Under the pieces are notes generated by a model that made no database searches, was not told the DNA's origin, and was given only the letters and a program-made list of their open reading frames with translations. From contig JAHJIK010000056.1 in assembly GCA_018823385.1 (NCBI GenBank), forward strand, positions 1 through 8,510: a DNA stretch of 8,510 bases, written 5' to 3'. The first letter of the stretch is position 1. Every line of letters begins with the position of its first letter. Below are positions 1-6,638 of this stretch, in pieces. A program made the position numbers and the translations under genes. The stretch is from Patescibacteria group bacterium. GTDB taxonomy: Bacteria > Patescibacteriota > Minisyncoccia > Phycocordibacterales > Phycocordibacteraceae.

Positions 1-80
1 CTAGCTTCTAATCCACAGTAGGGAAGAATCATAGCGCTATATAGCGCTATGATTCTTCCCTACTGTGGATTAGAAGCTAG
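1..80. repeat. Perfect 80-bp palindrome with no loop, at the window edge
   Basis: Bases 1-40 are the exact reverse complement of bases 41-80, with no mismatch and no spacer. The centre (31-50) is two tandem copies of the 10-mer ATAGCGCTAT, itself a palindrome. The right arm covers the TAG stop (77-79) of the minus-strand transglycosylase gene. There is no T-tract next to it, and a 40-bp unlooped stem is unlike an ordinary terminator. The left arm ends exactly at base 1, so its true extent is unknown. It could be a fold-back assembly artefact at a contig end, a real long hairpin, or a read-through of a hairpin end. The palindrome is certain; its meaning is not. Confidence 0.95.
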
Positions 81-1421
81 TTTGCTTCAAGAAAATCAAT
101 GTCTTTCTGGAATGCACTGGCTTTATTCATCACGCTTGTTCCGTAGTTTTGCCCTGATGTAGCCCAGTTACCTCCAGCATAGTAGCGGGCGGCCGCAGTG
201 TGCTCAGCTAGGTAGGTGCCGCCATTTGCTCCCACATCAGACAGATACAGGCCGGTTGCCATCACCGCATGCTGTGCATTCCATGGGTTTGCCGCAGACA
301 CGCCGAGTGCGCTTCGGATTCGTGCATCATACATTTCCCACGTTGAAGGGATGAACTGAGTTGGCCCCATCGCGCCTCCGTATCCACCAGGTAGCGGACA
401 TGACACAGGGGTATTTGCCCAATCAAGACCAGCGGCTTTCGTGATGCGCTCAAACGGTACAGTGTCTCGCGGCACCTTCATAGTTCCAAGGAATGGGTTT
501 CCCGTATTCTTTCCTTTTCCGTCTCCGGTCTCAAGACTGGTGATTAAACACTGTCCAACATTTTTTCCAAGATCAGACTCCTGAGAAAGAATGGCGAGGA
601 TGAGTGCAGGACGCACACCAGTCTTTGATGATGCAAGTTTTGCATATTCAACCGCAGTACCAAACTGAATACCTCCAGAGTCACGGAGTGGGAATAGTTT
701 AGCTCTGATCTGTGCCGCTGTTTGTTCCTGAGCAGACTTCAGTTTTGTATATAGCGCTTCCTGACCTTTCGTTTCAGCAAGTAGTTTTCGTTTCTCTGCT
801 TCCTTTAACTCAACCTGTCGCTGTTCGAGAACCAACGCTTCTCGAAGAATCTCTTGATCGGTCTTTTGTCCCTCAAGAGATGACTTTGCTTTTTCGTTTT
901 CTGTACGAGAGGTACGAAGCTCTTCGAACGATACCTGCATTTCTTCTTTGATAATTGCAAACGTATCGAGGTCAGCAAAGAAATCAGACAGGTCTTGTGA
1001 GGAGAAGACAGCTTCAATTAATGTGTAGTCATTTATCTCTTGTGTCTTGCGAAGGATTTGCGCAAGTGAGTCACGCTCCTTTCCAATTTTCCCCGTTAGA
1101 GTATTGATAGTTCTGCCGTGTACAGTGATTCCGTTTTGTAGCTGCTTGATTTCAAGCTCAGTAGTACGCACCTGTAGTTTTGCTTTCTTAATCTCCCCAT
1201 CGAGAATTGCAATGTCGCGCTGCAATGAAGAGCCCTGGGCTTGGAGGCCTGAGATGGTAGCCTCAGTCTCTTTCATGTCTTTCTCAAGCTGTGCCAACTG
1301 CTTCTGGAGCTGCGCCCCGCTCTTCTGCAGAAAGGTTTGACGTCTGAGCAAAAAGACTAAACGGCACAATAATAACTGCCGCAACAACTGTCACAATGAG
1401 CACTAACGTTCGGGTACGCAT
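77..1421 (-). CDS. Secreted coiled-coil lytic murein transglycosylase, frameshifted near its 5' end
   Basis: This is a predicted cell-envelope enzyme that cleaves peptidoglycan glycan strands. The uninterrupted frame runs from a TTG at 1387 to TAG at 77 (436 codons), but its first ~24 residues are not a natural start. A normal signal peptide begins at ATG 1421 in another frame. Removing one G from the GGGG run (1315-1318, read on the minus strand) joins the two into a 447-residue protein with the junction SAEERAQLQKQ. Numbered on the joined protein: signal peptide 1-25 (cut after SLFA), a Lys/Glu/Gln-rich coiled coil from about 36 to 240, then a lytic transglycosylase domain to the end. Visible domain motifs are LSQESDLGKN with candidate catalytic Glu281, and GGYGGAMGPTQFIPSTW at about 345-361, typical of MltB/SLT-type enzymes. 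Two cysteines in this domain (291, 341) could form a disulfide. The N-terminal coiled coil resembles those of CwlO/PcsB/EnvC hydrolases, which may regulate the catalytic domain. The domain call is firm; whether the frameshift is real is open. Confidence 0.85.
1284..1421 (-). other. Out-of-frame signal-peptide segment of the transglycosylase
   Basis: ATG 1421 opens a 45-codon frame beginning MRTRTLVLIVTVVAAV, followed by IIVPFSLFA|QTS. This is a textbook Sec signal peptide: a basic start, a hydrophobic core and an A-Q cleavage site. The frame continues NLSAEER and hits TGA at 1284-1286. It overlaps the coiled-coil frame, which lies one base further on. A -10-like TGaTATACT sits just upstream, which supports this ATG as the original start of the whole gene. 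Confidence 0.7.
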
Positions 1422-1430
1422 AATAGTTTC

Positions 1431-1439
1431 AGTATATCA
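1431..1439 (-). promoter_or_regulatory. Extended -10 promoter of the transglycosylase gene
   Basis: On the minus strand TGaTATACT occupies 1439-1431, and 9 nt separate the hexamer from ATG 1421. No -35 is recognisable, as that position falls in the upstream hairpin. The extended TG may compensate. Predicted transcription start is 2-3 nt before the ATG, so the mRNA would be almost leaderless. Confidence 0.5.
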
Positions 1440-1444
1440 GACGT

Positions 1445-1480
1445 ACACAAAGCGGCGCCCTTACGGACGCCGCTTTGTGT
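1445..1480 (-). terminator. Hairpin terminator after rplY
   Basis: Arms 1445-1457 and 1468-1480 are exact 13-bp reverse complements, rich in GC at the loop side (GCGGCG/CGCCGC). Two further C-G pairs inside leave a TTAC tetraloop. The hairpin lies 16 bp past the rplY stop and just before the next gene's promoter, as expected for a terminator. It lacks a clean T-run; the 3' arm only ends CTTTGTGT. Termination may therefore be partial. Confidence 0.55.
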
Positions 1481-1496
1481 GAGCACTTCACGAGTA

Positions 1497-2120
1497 TTAT
1501 GAAGCAGCTTCGTCTCCCTCTTCCTCACCCTTTCCTTTCTGCTCAACTTCAATTGAATCCATATCCATAGTAGCTTCGGTCTCTGCCTCTTCTACTACTT
1601 CCTGAGCTAGCACGATTACCTCTTCAGCATCAGTAAGGAATACAACACCAGCTGGAGCTTTAATGTCGCTTACGCGAATCTGGTCACCGATAGCAAGCAG
1701 TGTTGAAACATCAACCACAATCTCCTGTGGAAGCTTTGTAGGCTCTGATTCAACCTCAATCTCGTGCAGAACCTTAACAAGGTTTGCGCCCTCCTTAATA
1801 GCAGGTGCCTCACCTTCAAATACGATAGGTACCGCAACCTGAACCTTTGCGCCCTTCTCAACTGCGTAGAAATCAGCATGGCGAGGAGTGTGCGTAATAG
1901 GATCACGATCTACCTCATGGATAAGAACCTGGATAGGGGTATCAAGACCTGTAAGCTCAATAATAGAAGACTCACCTGCTTGTTTCAGGGTCTTTTCAAA
2001 TACACGAGCATCTACCGAAATAGGAGTAGGTGCTTGTTTTGGACCATAAACGATAGCTGGCATTTGGCCATCTACGCGCGTTCCGGTCTCTGTTCGGAGT
2101 GTAACTGAAAGAGTATGCAT
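1497..2120 (-). CDS. rplY: 50S ribosomal protein L25 / general stress protein CTC
   Basis: L25/CTC binds 5S rRNA in the central protuberance of the large ribosomal subunit. The 207-residue product has the long two-domain (TL5/CTC) architecture rather than the ~94-residue E. coli form. Residues 1 to ~90 are the 5S-binding beta-barrel, with the family features MPAIVYGPK near the start and HEVDRDPITHTPRHADFYAV at about 68-87. Residues ~92-175 are the C-terminal beta domain, including PIVFEGEAPAIKEGANLV. The protein ends in a very acidic tail of about 33 residues rich in Glu, common in CTC proteins. ATG 2120 is chosen because the conserved N-terminus starts there and a promoter lies directly upstream. 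The gene stands 45 bp from the upstream pilin gene and is followed by a hairpin terminator, so it is probably monocistronic. Confidence 0.93.
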   Translation of the reverse strand: MHTLSVTLRTETGTRVDGQMPAIVYGPKQAPTPISVDARVFEKTLKQAGESSIIELTGLDTPIQVLIHEVDRDPITHTPRHADFYAVEKGAKVQVAVPIVFEGEAPAIKEGANLVKVLHEIEVESEPTKLPQEIVVDVSTLLAIGDQIRVSDIKAPAGVVFLTDAEEVIVLAQEVVEEAETEATMDMDSIEVEQKGKGEEEGDEAAS

Positions 2121-2129
2121 ATAGGCCGT

Positions 2130-2157
2130 AGTATACGGAATCCCCTGAAATCCGCAA
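2130..2157 (-). promoter_or_regulatory. rplY promoter (TTGCGG-16-TATACT)
   Basis: On the minus strand TTGCGG (2157-2152) and TATACT (2135-2130) are 16 bp apart, a sigma70-like layout. This is the only -35 in the window that looks acceptable. The hexamer ends 9 nt before ATG 2120, leaving a leader of about 2-3 nt and no room for a ribosome binding site. Confidence 0.6.
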
Positions 2158-2165
2158 GTAACCTG

Positions 2166-2690
2166 TTAGATTTCGTCGTTACACCAGCCACTTGGTGAAT
2201 TGCCGCCACTAAAGGGAGAGCCGGCAAGACATGCGGTATCGCCATCTATAGGCTGAGCTGCGTGATTAAACGTACACCAGCTTGCTGTCTTTTCACTCCA
2301 CACCCACAGCTCATATCGTGACGTGCCCGTGACGCCACAATACCTGTAGCTCCTGTTTCCACCTGCTGGTGGCTCGTACACGTAGACTGGGTCATTAGGA
2401 ATCTCTGGAATATAGGTTGGCACCAGGTCATCTGCAATTGCGCGCAAGCACATACTGACGGCACACCCAACAGCACCACCTCCGCCAGTAGACGGAATGT
2501 TGCCTGAGTGATCTAAGGCATATAGCGCAACAGCCTTAGTCACCTGCGCCATATCTTGTATTCGCTTTGAGTCGCGTGACTTTATGCGCACATCATTTAA
2601 CGCGACTAAAACAACGCTGCTAAGAATCCCGATTATGGCAATAACAACAAGAAGCTCAATGAGAGTAAAACCTCTCTGTGTACCTTTCAT
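2166..2690 (-). CDS. Type IV pilin-like / pseudopilin protein
   Basis: This is a secreted prepilin-family protein, a building block of a type IV pilus or related pseudopilus. The 174-residue product starts MKGTQRG followed by FTLIELLVVIAIIGIL. That is a 7-residue basic leader, the prepilin peptidase site after Gly7, Phe as first mature residue, Glu at mature position 5, and the hydrophobic helix that anchors and packs the subunit. A polar globular domain follows, with six cysteines (76, 81, 118, 139, 154, 170) that could form disulfides. The motif LVPTYIPEIPNDP at about 89-101 is shared with the second pilin in this window. The frame is open upstream to ATG 2738, which overlaps the aldolase stop, and ATG 2705 is also possible. 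ATG 2690 is preferred because it gives the usual short leader. No assembly ATPase, platform protein or peptidase gene is nearby, so it is an orphan subunit gene. Confidence 0.88.
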   Translation of the reverse strand: MKGTQRGFTLIELLVVIAIIGILSSVVLVALNDVRIKSRDSKRIQDMAQVTKAVALYALDHSGNIPSTGGGGAVGCAVSMCLRAIADDLVPTYIPEIPNDPVYVYEPPAGGNRSYRYCGVTGTSRYELWVWSEKTASWCTFNHAAQPIDGDTACLAGSPFSGGNSPSGWCNDEI

Positions 2691-2697
2691 ACTTCTA

Positions 2698-2703
2698 ACC
2701 ATA
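2698..2703 (-). promoter_or_regulatory. Weak -10-like element before the pilin ATG
   Basis: TATGGT on the minus strand ends 7 nt before ATG 2690. It fits the leaderless spacing of the other genes, but it is a poor hexamer without TG extension or -35. Reading through from the aldolase gene is equally possible. Confidence 0.25.
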
Positions 2704-2737
2704 GCGTATTTTGAGCACATTTTGGTGGATTTCCCCA

Positions 2738-3733
2738 TTACGAAAGTGCTGCAACTACCTTCTGCAAACGCGAGATAAAGACCGCCCGTGCTGAATCCAC
2801 ATTCGAAGACTCACCCTTCCACTCAGTTAACGCTTCATCTTGCAGGGCACGTGAGTATGAGAACGTCAGTGGCCAAGGAGTATTAATCTCTTTTGCACGC
2901 TTGGATATCGCTGCAAGATTGTCGGTCGCCTGATCGTTACCCTGTCCTCCAGACAGGAACACGATGCCGGGTACCTCACTTGGTACCGCAGCCATAAGTG
3001 CATCAAGTGTATGTTCAGCAACTTCTTCTGGTGAATCAATACGTCCTGTTTCCTTTCCAGAAAGTGCCATAGATGTTTTGACAATCACCGCAGACAAATC
3101 AACGTTCTTGTCCTTCATAGTTTCAATAACAAGTGTGAGTGTTTGCTGCAGCACTTCTTTTGAGCGCAGAATGCTATGTGTTCCTTCGTAGAGAACTTCA
3201 GGCTCAACAATTGGAACCATGCCTGCTTCCTGTACGACATATGCATACTGAGCGAGTCGCTTTGCATTCTCCAGAATTGAACTTGTGGTTGGTAGCTTGG
3301 TGCCATCAATCCGGACCACTGCCCGCCACTTGGTAAATCCGGTGTGGTACTTCGCTTTAAAGGCTGCGAGTCGTTCTTCAAGTCCCAGCAAGCCTCCTGT
3401 AATTAATTCTTTTGGACTACCTGGCATAGGTTCAGTACCCATATCTACTTTAATTCCAGGAATAATTCCCTTTGATTCAAGATGTGCTGGAAACAGCTTG
3501 CCGCTTGACGCTTTTTGATCAAGCGTTTCCTCATACATGATTACTCCTGTTAAGTACTCCTCAACGTTAGGCGTTGAAAGAAAGAGATCACGGAATTCTC
3601 TTCGCTTTTCTTCACTTGGGATGATGCCGTATGAGGTTAGTCGAGCGTCAGCAGATTTTGTACTTTCATCTGCTGCAAGAATTCCTTTTCCATGGGTCAT
3701 TAATTCACGAGCGATTTGTGGCAAGTCAGTCAT
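2738..3733 (-). CDS. Fructose-bisphosphate aldolase, class I
   Basis: This cytoplasmic enzyme reversibly splits fructose-1,6-bisphosphate into dihydroxyacetone phosphate and glyceraldehyde-3-phosphate through a lysine Schiff base. The 331-residue product aligns by motif with eukaryote-type class I aldolases: GKGILAADES (15-24, Asp22), KWR (135-137, matching rabbit Lys146-Trp147-Arg148), PIVEPEVL (174-181, Glu177 and Glu179), the Schiff-base lysine in VIVKTSMA (Lys219), FLSGGQ (259-264) and LTFSYSRALQ (289-298). It is shorter than the ~363-residue animal enzyme and lacks its C-terminal tail with the terminal Tyr. The frame stays open to 3997, but the extra residues have no homology and overlap the divergent kinase gene. 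ATG 3733 gives the natural start MTDLPQIARE and has a promoter directly upstream. The stop overlaps a possible ATG of the downstream pilin frame. Confidence 0.94.
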   Translation of the reverse strand: MTDLPQIARELMTHGKGILAADESTKSADARLTSYGIIPSEEKRREFRDLFLSTPNVEEYLTGVIMYEETLDQKASSGKLFPAHLESKGIIPGIKVDMGTEPMPGSPKELITGGLLGLEERLAAFKAKYHTGFTKWRAVVRIDGTKLPTTSSILENAKRLAQYAYVVQEAGMVPIVEPEVLYEGTHSILRSKEVLQQTLTLVIETMKDKNVDLSAVIVKTSMALSGKETGRIDSPEEVAEHTLDALMAAVPSEVPGIVFLSGGQGNDQATDNLAAISKRAKEINTPWPLTFSYSRALQDEALTEWKGESSNVDSARAVFISRLQKVVAALS

Positions 3734-3740
3734 TTGTAAA

Positions 3741-3749
3741 AGTGTAGCA
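3741..3749 (-). promoter_or_regulatory. Extended -10 promoter of the aldolase gene
   Basis: On the minus strand TGcTACACT (3749-3741) ends 7 nt before ATG 3733. No good -35 is seen. It lies back to back with the kinase promoter, with only 15 bp between the two hexamers. Confidence 0.5.
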
Positions 3750-3758
3750 TGGGGTGCG

Positions 3759-3767
3759 TGATACAAT
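3759..3767 (+). promoter_or_regulatory. Extended -10 promoter of the PfkB kinase gene
   Basis: TGaTACAAT ends 6 nt before ATG 3774, placing the expected transcription start on the A of the ATG. The same nonamer stands at the same 6-nt distance before rpiB. Confidence 0.55.
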
Positions 3768-3773
3768 CGCCTC

Positions 3774-4766
3774 ATGACCACAGACTTTTTTGCGATTGGT
3801 GACATCGTCACCGAACCCTTCATCAAATTACTCGACGCACACGTTAACTGTTCAATTAAAACTGATACCTGTGAGATATGTATGCGGTTTGGAGACAAAA
3901 TTCCATATGAGTCAGCAACACACGTAGTTGGTGTTGGTAACGCTCCAAATGCTGCTGTTGCCGCAGCACGCCTTGGACTTCCAACCGGTATCCGCACTCA
4001 CGTTGGCGATGACCGATACGGCGTTGAGTGTATAGAGGTGTTGAAAAAAGAAGGAATCGACACGCAGCACGTGGTGACTGAGCAGGGGAAAATAACCAAC
4101 TATCACTTCGTTCTTTCATATGAAAGCGAACGAACCATCCTCGTAAAGCATGAAGAGTTTGAGTACGCGATGCCGGATACCCTTGAGCCTCCTGCATGGA
4201 TATATCTCTCATCTCTTGCAAGCAATTCCCTTCCATATCACAAGGAGATAGAGGCATACCTCAGCAAAAATCCAAGCGTTAAGTTTGCATTTCAGCCAGG
4301 CACGTTCCAGATGGAATTAGGGTACGAGGCGCTGAAGAATCTCTATGAACGAAGCGATCTCTTTTTCTGTAACAAAGAGGAGGCTATGCGTATTCTAGGT
4401 ATTACTGAGAGCACTGAGATTCCAGCACTTCTCGAACTCATGCGTGAACGTGGACCAAAGACTGTTGTTATTACCGACGGCCGTAATGGAGCATACGCAT
4501 ATGATGGGGCCAAGAAACTCTTTGTACCTATGTACCCTGATACACGCCCACCTGTTGAGCGCACTGGTGCAGGTGATGCATTCTCTTCGACAGTTGCGTC
4601 AGCTCTTGCACTCGGCCACCCACTTGAAGAAGCTCTTCGCTGGGGACCAATCAACTCAATGTCAGTGGTGCAGGAAATTGGTGCACAAAAAGGACTCCTC
4701 ACTCGTGAGCAGTTACTCGTATATCTTCACGAGGCACCAGAAAGCTACAAAGTGTCTGAGGTTTAA
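3774..4766 (+). CDS. PfkB (ribokinase) family carbohydrate kinase
   Basis: This is an ATP-dependent kinase of the ribokinase fold, 330 residues. The family marks are GVGNAPNAAVAAARLG (53-68, sugar-binding Gly/Asn loop), FFCNKEEA (197-204, the N-x-E-E metal/phosphate motif) and RTGAGDAFSSTVASALALG (263-281), the second PfkB signature with the anion hole and catalytic base Asp268. The substrate cannot be read from sequence. Candidates are fructose-6-phosphate, sedoheptulose-7-phosphate, ribose, fructose or a nucleoside. It is transcribed away from the class I aldolase through a 40-bp divergent promoter region and runs tail to tail into the transketolase operon, which favours a sugar-phosphate or sugar substrate of glycolysis or the pentose phosphate pathway. 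ATG 3774 is set by the promoter just upstream and by the N-terminal beta strand DFFAIGDIV. Its stop overlaps the transketolase stop by 4 bp. Confidence 0.87.
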   Translation: MTTDFFAIGDIVTEPFIKLLDAHVNCSIKTDTCEICMRFGDKIPYESATHVVGVGNAPNAAVAAARLGLPTGIRTHVGDDRYGVECIEVLKKEGIDTQHVVTEQGKITNYHFVLSYESERTILVKHEEFEYAMPDTLEPPAWIYLSSLASNSLPYHKEIEAYLSKNPSVKFAFQPGTFQMELGYEALKNLYERSDLFFCNKEEAMRILGITESTEIPALLELMRERGPKTVVITDGRNGAYAYDGAKKLFVPMYPDTRPPVERTGAGDAFSSTVASALALGHPLEEALRWGPINSMSVVQEIGAQKGLLTREQLLVYLHEAPESYKVSEV

Positions 4767-5740
4767 AACTCTCGTGCCACGTGCGCAATATATGAAGCTG
4801 AGAGGCCATAGTGTTCAATCAATTCGTTAGGTTCTCCAGACTGACCAAACTCGTCTTGAATACCGAGCCGCTTAACGGGTACAGGGAACGATTCCGATAG
4901 ACATTCAGCAATAGCACTACCAAACCCTCCAGCAACCTGGTGCTCTTCAATGGTAATCACCTTTCCGCATTTCTTTGCGGCAGCTACAACAGCTTCATTA
5001 TCGAGTGGTTTAACACTTGGAACAGAAAGGACTATTGAACCAATGCCATCAGCATCAAGCGCGCGTGCCGCCACGAGCGCATTGTGTGCCATGCTGCCGG
5101 TCGCTAGTAACGCAACAGTTGGCTTGGTACTTTCCCAGAGGGTCAGAGCTTTCCCAATTTCAAACGGCGTCTCAGGCGTGGTGTATGTCGGCACGCCTGA
5201 TCGCCCGAAACGAATGTAGGTTGGGTGTGACGCTTTTGCTGCAGCCACCACGGCCTTGCGTGCCTCTTCTGCGTCTGAGGGCACAATTACTGCCATGTTC
5301 GGCAGCATACGCATTAACCCAATGTCTTCAAGCATTTGGTGCGTTGCCCCGTCAGGACCCACTGAAACACCCGCATGCATACCGCACACAATCACCTTCT
5401 GCTCGTTGAGTGCGATGGTGGTACGAATCTGTTCATAGTTTCGTCCTGGTGAGAATGCGGCGTATGAGGCGATGAACGGAACCTTTCCAGCTGCCGCAAA
5501 CCCGGCTGCCAATGTTGCCATGTTTTGTTCCGCCACACCCACTTCTATATATCGCTTCGGAAATTCCTTTTCAAACCAATCTGCACGGGTTGATTCTTTT
5601 AGGTCTGCACACAACACAACAACTGATTCGTCTGCTTTTCCTGCCTCTACAACGCCGTGACCAAACCCATCTCGCGTTGGTTTTGAATCAATTGCTGTAT
5701 CGAATACGTCTGGACTAAGTTTTGCGTTTGGATTAAGCAT
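4763..5740 (-). CDS. Transketolase, C-terminal half (split subunit)
   Basis: This subunit pairs with the N-terminal half encoded upstream to form thiamine-diphosphate transketolase, which moves two-carbon units between ketose and aldose phosphates. The 325-residue product holds the pyrimidine-binding domain (about 20-185) and the transketolase C-terminal domain (about 195-325). Visible marks are DLKEST, the cofactor-activating Glu71 in VGVAEQNMA, the loop GPDGATHQMLEDI starting near 128 and EEHQVAGGFGSAI near 265. The ATG lies inside the last codons of the N-half gene (8-bp overlap, 5733-5740), so translation is probably coupled. It is the only complete gene here without a -10 element just before its start. 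Its stop overlaps that of the convergent kinase gene, with no terminator between them. Confidence 0.93.
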   Translation of the reverse strand: MLNPNAKLSPDVFDTAIDSKPTRDGFGHGVVEAGKADESVVVLCADLKESTRADWFEKEFPKRYIEVGVAEQNMATLAAGFAAAGKVPFIASYAAFSPGRNYEQIRTTIALNEQKVIVCGMHAGVSVGPDGATHQMLEDIGLMRMLPNMAVIVPSDAEEARKAVVAAAKASHPTYIRFGRSGVPTYTTPETPFEIGKALTLWESTKPTVALLATGSMAHNALVAARALDADGIGSIVLSVPSVKPLDNEAVVAAAKKCGKVITIEEHQVAGGFGSAIAECLSESFPVPVKRLGIQDEFGQSGEPNELIEHYGLSASYIAHVAREF

Positions 5741-6617
5741 ATTCGTTTGGTATCTTACCGCCCATAGTGCGGATGTCGTTCAAAAATACTTCCTTCTGTT
5801 TATCGGCAGGCACTTTGTCAGTTGGCCCCTTACCAGGAGGGGCGCCGTGCCAACGATAGTCCCCTTCAATCTCAGGAACTCCCTTACCTGGAATGGTGTG
5901 CGCAATGATAAGTACTGGTTTTTCAACAATAGTTTTTGCTTCTTCGATGGCTGAAATAATGGCAGGAATATCATGCCCATTCATTTCAAGTACATGCCAG
6001 TTAAATGCTCGGTACTTGTCTGCCAATGGTTCAAGTGGCATCACGTCTTCTGTATCACCATTAATCTGGATATTGTTTCTATCCATAATTGCGGTGATAT
6101 TTGAAAGTCTATTCTTCCCTGCAAATAGCACTGCTTCCCAAATATTTCCTTCTTGCTGCTCGCCGTCTGACATCATGCAGTATACGTGGTTTTTCTTTCC
6201 GTCCATACGGAATGCGTACGCCATGCCGGAAGCCTGTGAAAGGCCGCTACCAAGTGGACCAGACGTGGTTTCAAGCCCTGGAAGCTTTAGGCGTTCTGGG
6301 TGGCCCTGTAGGCGACTACCGAACTTTCGAAGAGTTAGACACTCCTCTATAGGGAAATATCCTGCGTGTGCCAGTGCTGCGTACTGTACAGGCACTATGT
6401 GCCCGTTTGAAAGCACCACCCTGTCGCGCTCATCCCACGTGGGGTTTTTGGGATCATGTTTCAGAACATCAAAATATAGCGTGGTGAATATATCTGCCAT
6501 GCCGAGCGGACCTGCAGTATGTCCACTCCCCGCGGCCACCAACATTTCGATTATCGTTACGCGAATGTCCTTTGCTTTTTCTTCTAGTGCTTGTATCTCT
6601 TCGTCAGTACGTATCAT
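5733..6617 (-). CDS. Transketolase, N-terminal half (split subunit)
   Basis: This is the diphosphate-binding half of a two-subunit transketolase, 294 residues. Visible residues are SGHTAGPLG (31-39, His33), SNGH (His73), GHP (105-107), TSGPLGSGLSQASG (118-131) and the thiamine-diphosphate/metal motif from SDGE (150-153) to NN (181-182). The usual GDG is SDG here, a substitution I recall from other split transketolases, so it is probably functional. The downstream gene supplies the pyrimidine and C-terminal domains. The split form is usual in archaea and many bacteria and is not a broken gene. The gene is third in the rpiB-rpe-tkt-tkt operon, 21 bp after the epimerase-like gene. ATG 6617 has its own TACAAT element upstream. 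Confidence 0.94.
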   Translation of the reverse strand: MIRTDEEIQALEEKAKDIRVTIIEMLVAAGSGHTAGPLGMADIFTTLYFDVLKHDPKNPTWDERDRVVLSNGHIVPVQYAALAHAGYFPIEECLTLRKFGSRLQGHPERLKLPGLETTSGPLGSGLSQASGMAYAFRMDGKKNHVYCMMSDGEQQEGNIWEAVLFAGKNRLSNITAIMDRNNIQINGDTEDVMPLEPLADKYRAFNWHVLEMNGHDIPAIISAIEEAKTIVEKPVLIIAHTIPGKGVPEIEGDYRWHGAPPGKGPTDKVPADKQKEVFLNDIRTMGGKIPNEYA

Positions 6618-6624
6618 TATATGT

Positions 6625-6630
6625 ATTGTA
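6625..6630 (-). promoter_or_regulatory. Internal -10-like element before transketolase N-half
   Basis: TACAAT on the minus strand ends 7 nt before ATG 6617, inside the 21-bp gap after the epimerase-like gene. No TG extension or clear -35 is seen. It could give extra, leaderless transcription of the two transketolase genes. Confidence 0.4.
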
Positions 6631-6638
6631 TCGCACTC

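Noticed and set aside
749..759. TATATAGCGCT inside the transglycosylase gene, shared with the centre of the edge palindrome
   Set aside because: Eleven bases of low-complexity match is too little to support a link with the palindrome; probably chance.
2691..2738. Longer pilin start at ATG 2738, overlapping the aldolase stop
   Set aside because: It would make a 23-residue leader before the prepilin cleavage site, whereas ATG 2690 gives a 7-residue leader like that of the second pilin. Translational coupling at 2738 cannot be fully excluded.
3734..3997. N-terminal extension of the aldolase frame up to a start at 3997
   Set aside because: The extra 88 residues have no aldolase character, lie antisense to the kinase gene and cross its promoter. 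ATG 3733 gives the conserved N-terminus.
4758..4771. Small imperfect palindrome GAGGTTTAAAACTC at the kinase/transketolase junction
   Set aside because: It has no loop or T-tract and is explained by the two overlapping stop codons and adjacent Glu codons; not a terminator.
6031..6190. SDG instead of GDG in the transketolase thiamine-diphosphate motif, considered as an inactivating change
   Set aside because: The metal-binding Asp and the following NN are intact, and this variant is, to my knowledge, found in other split transketolases.
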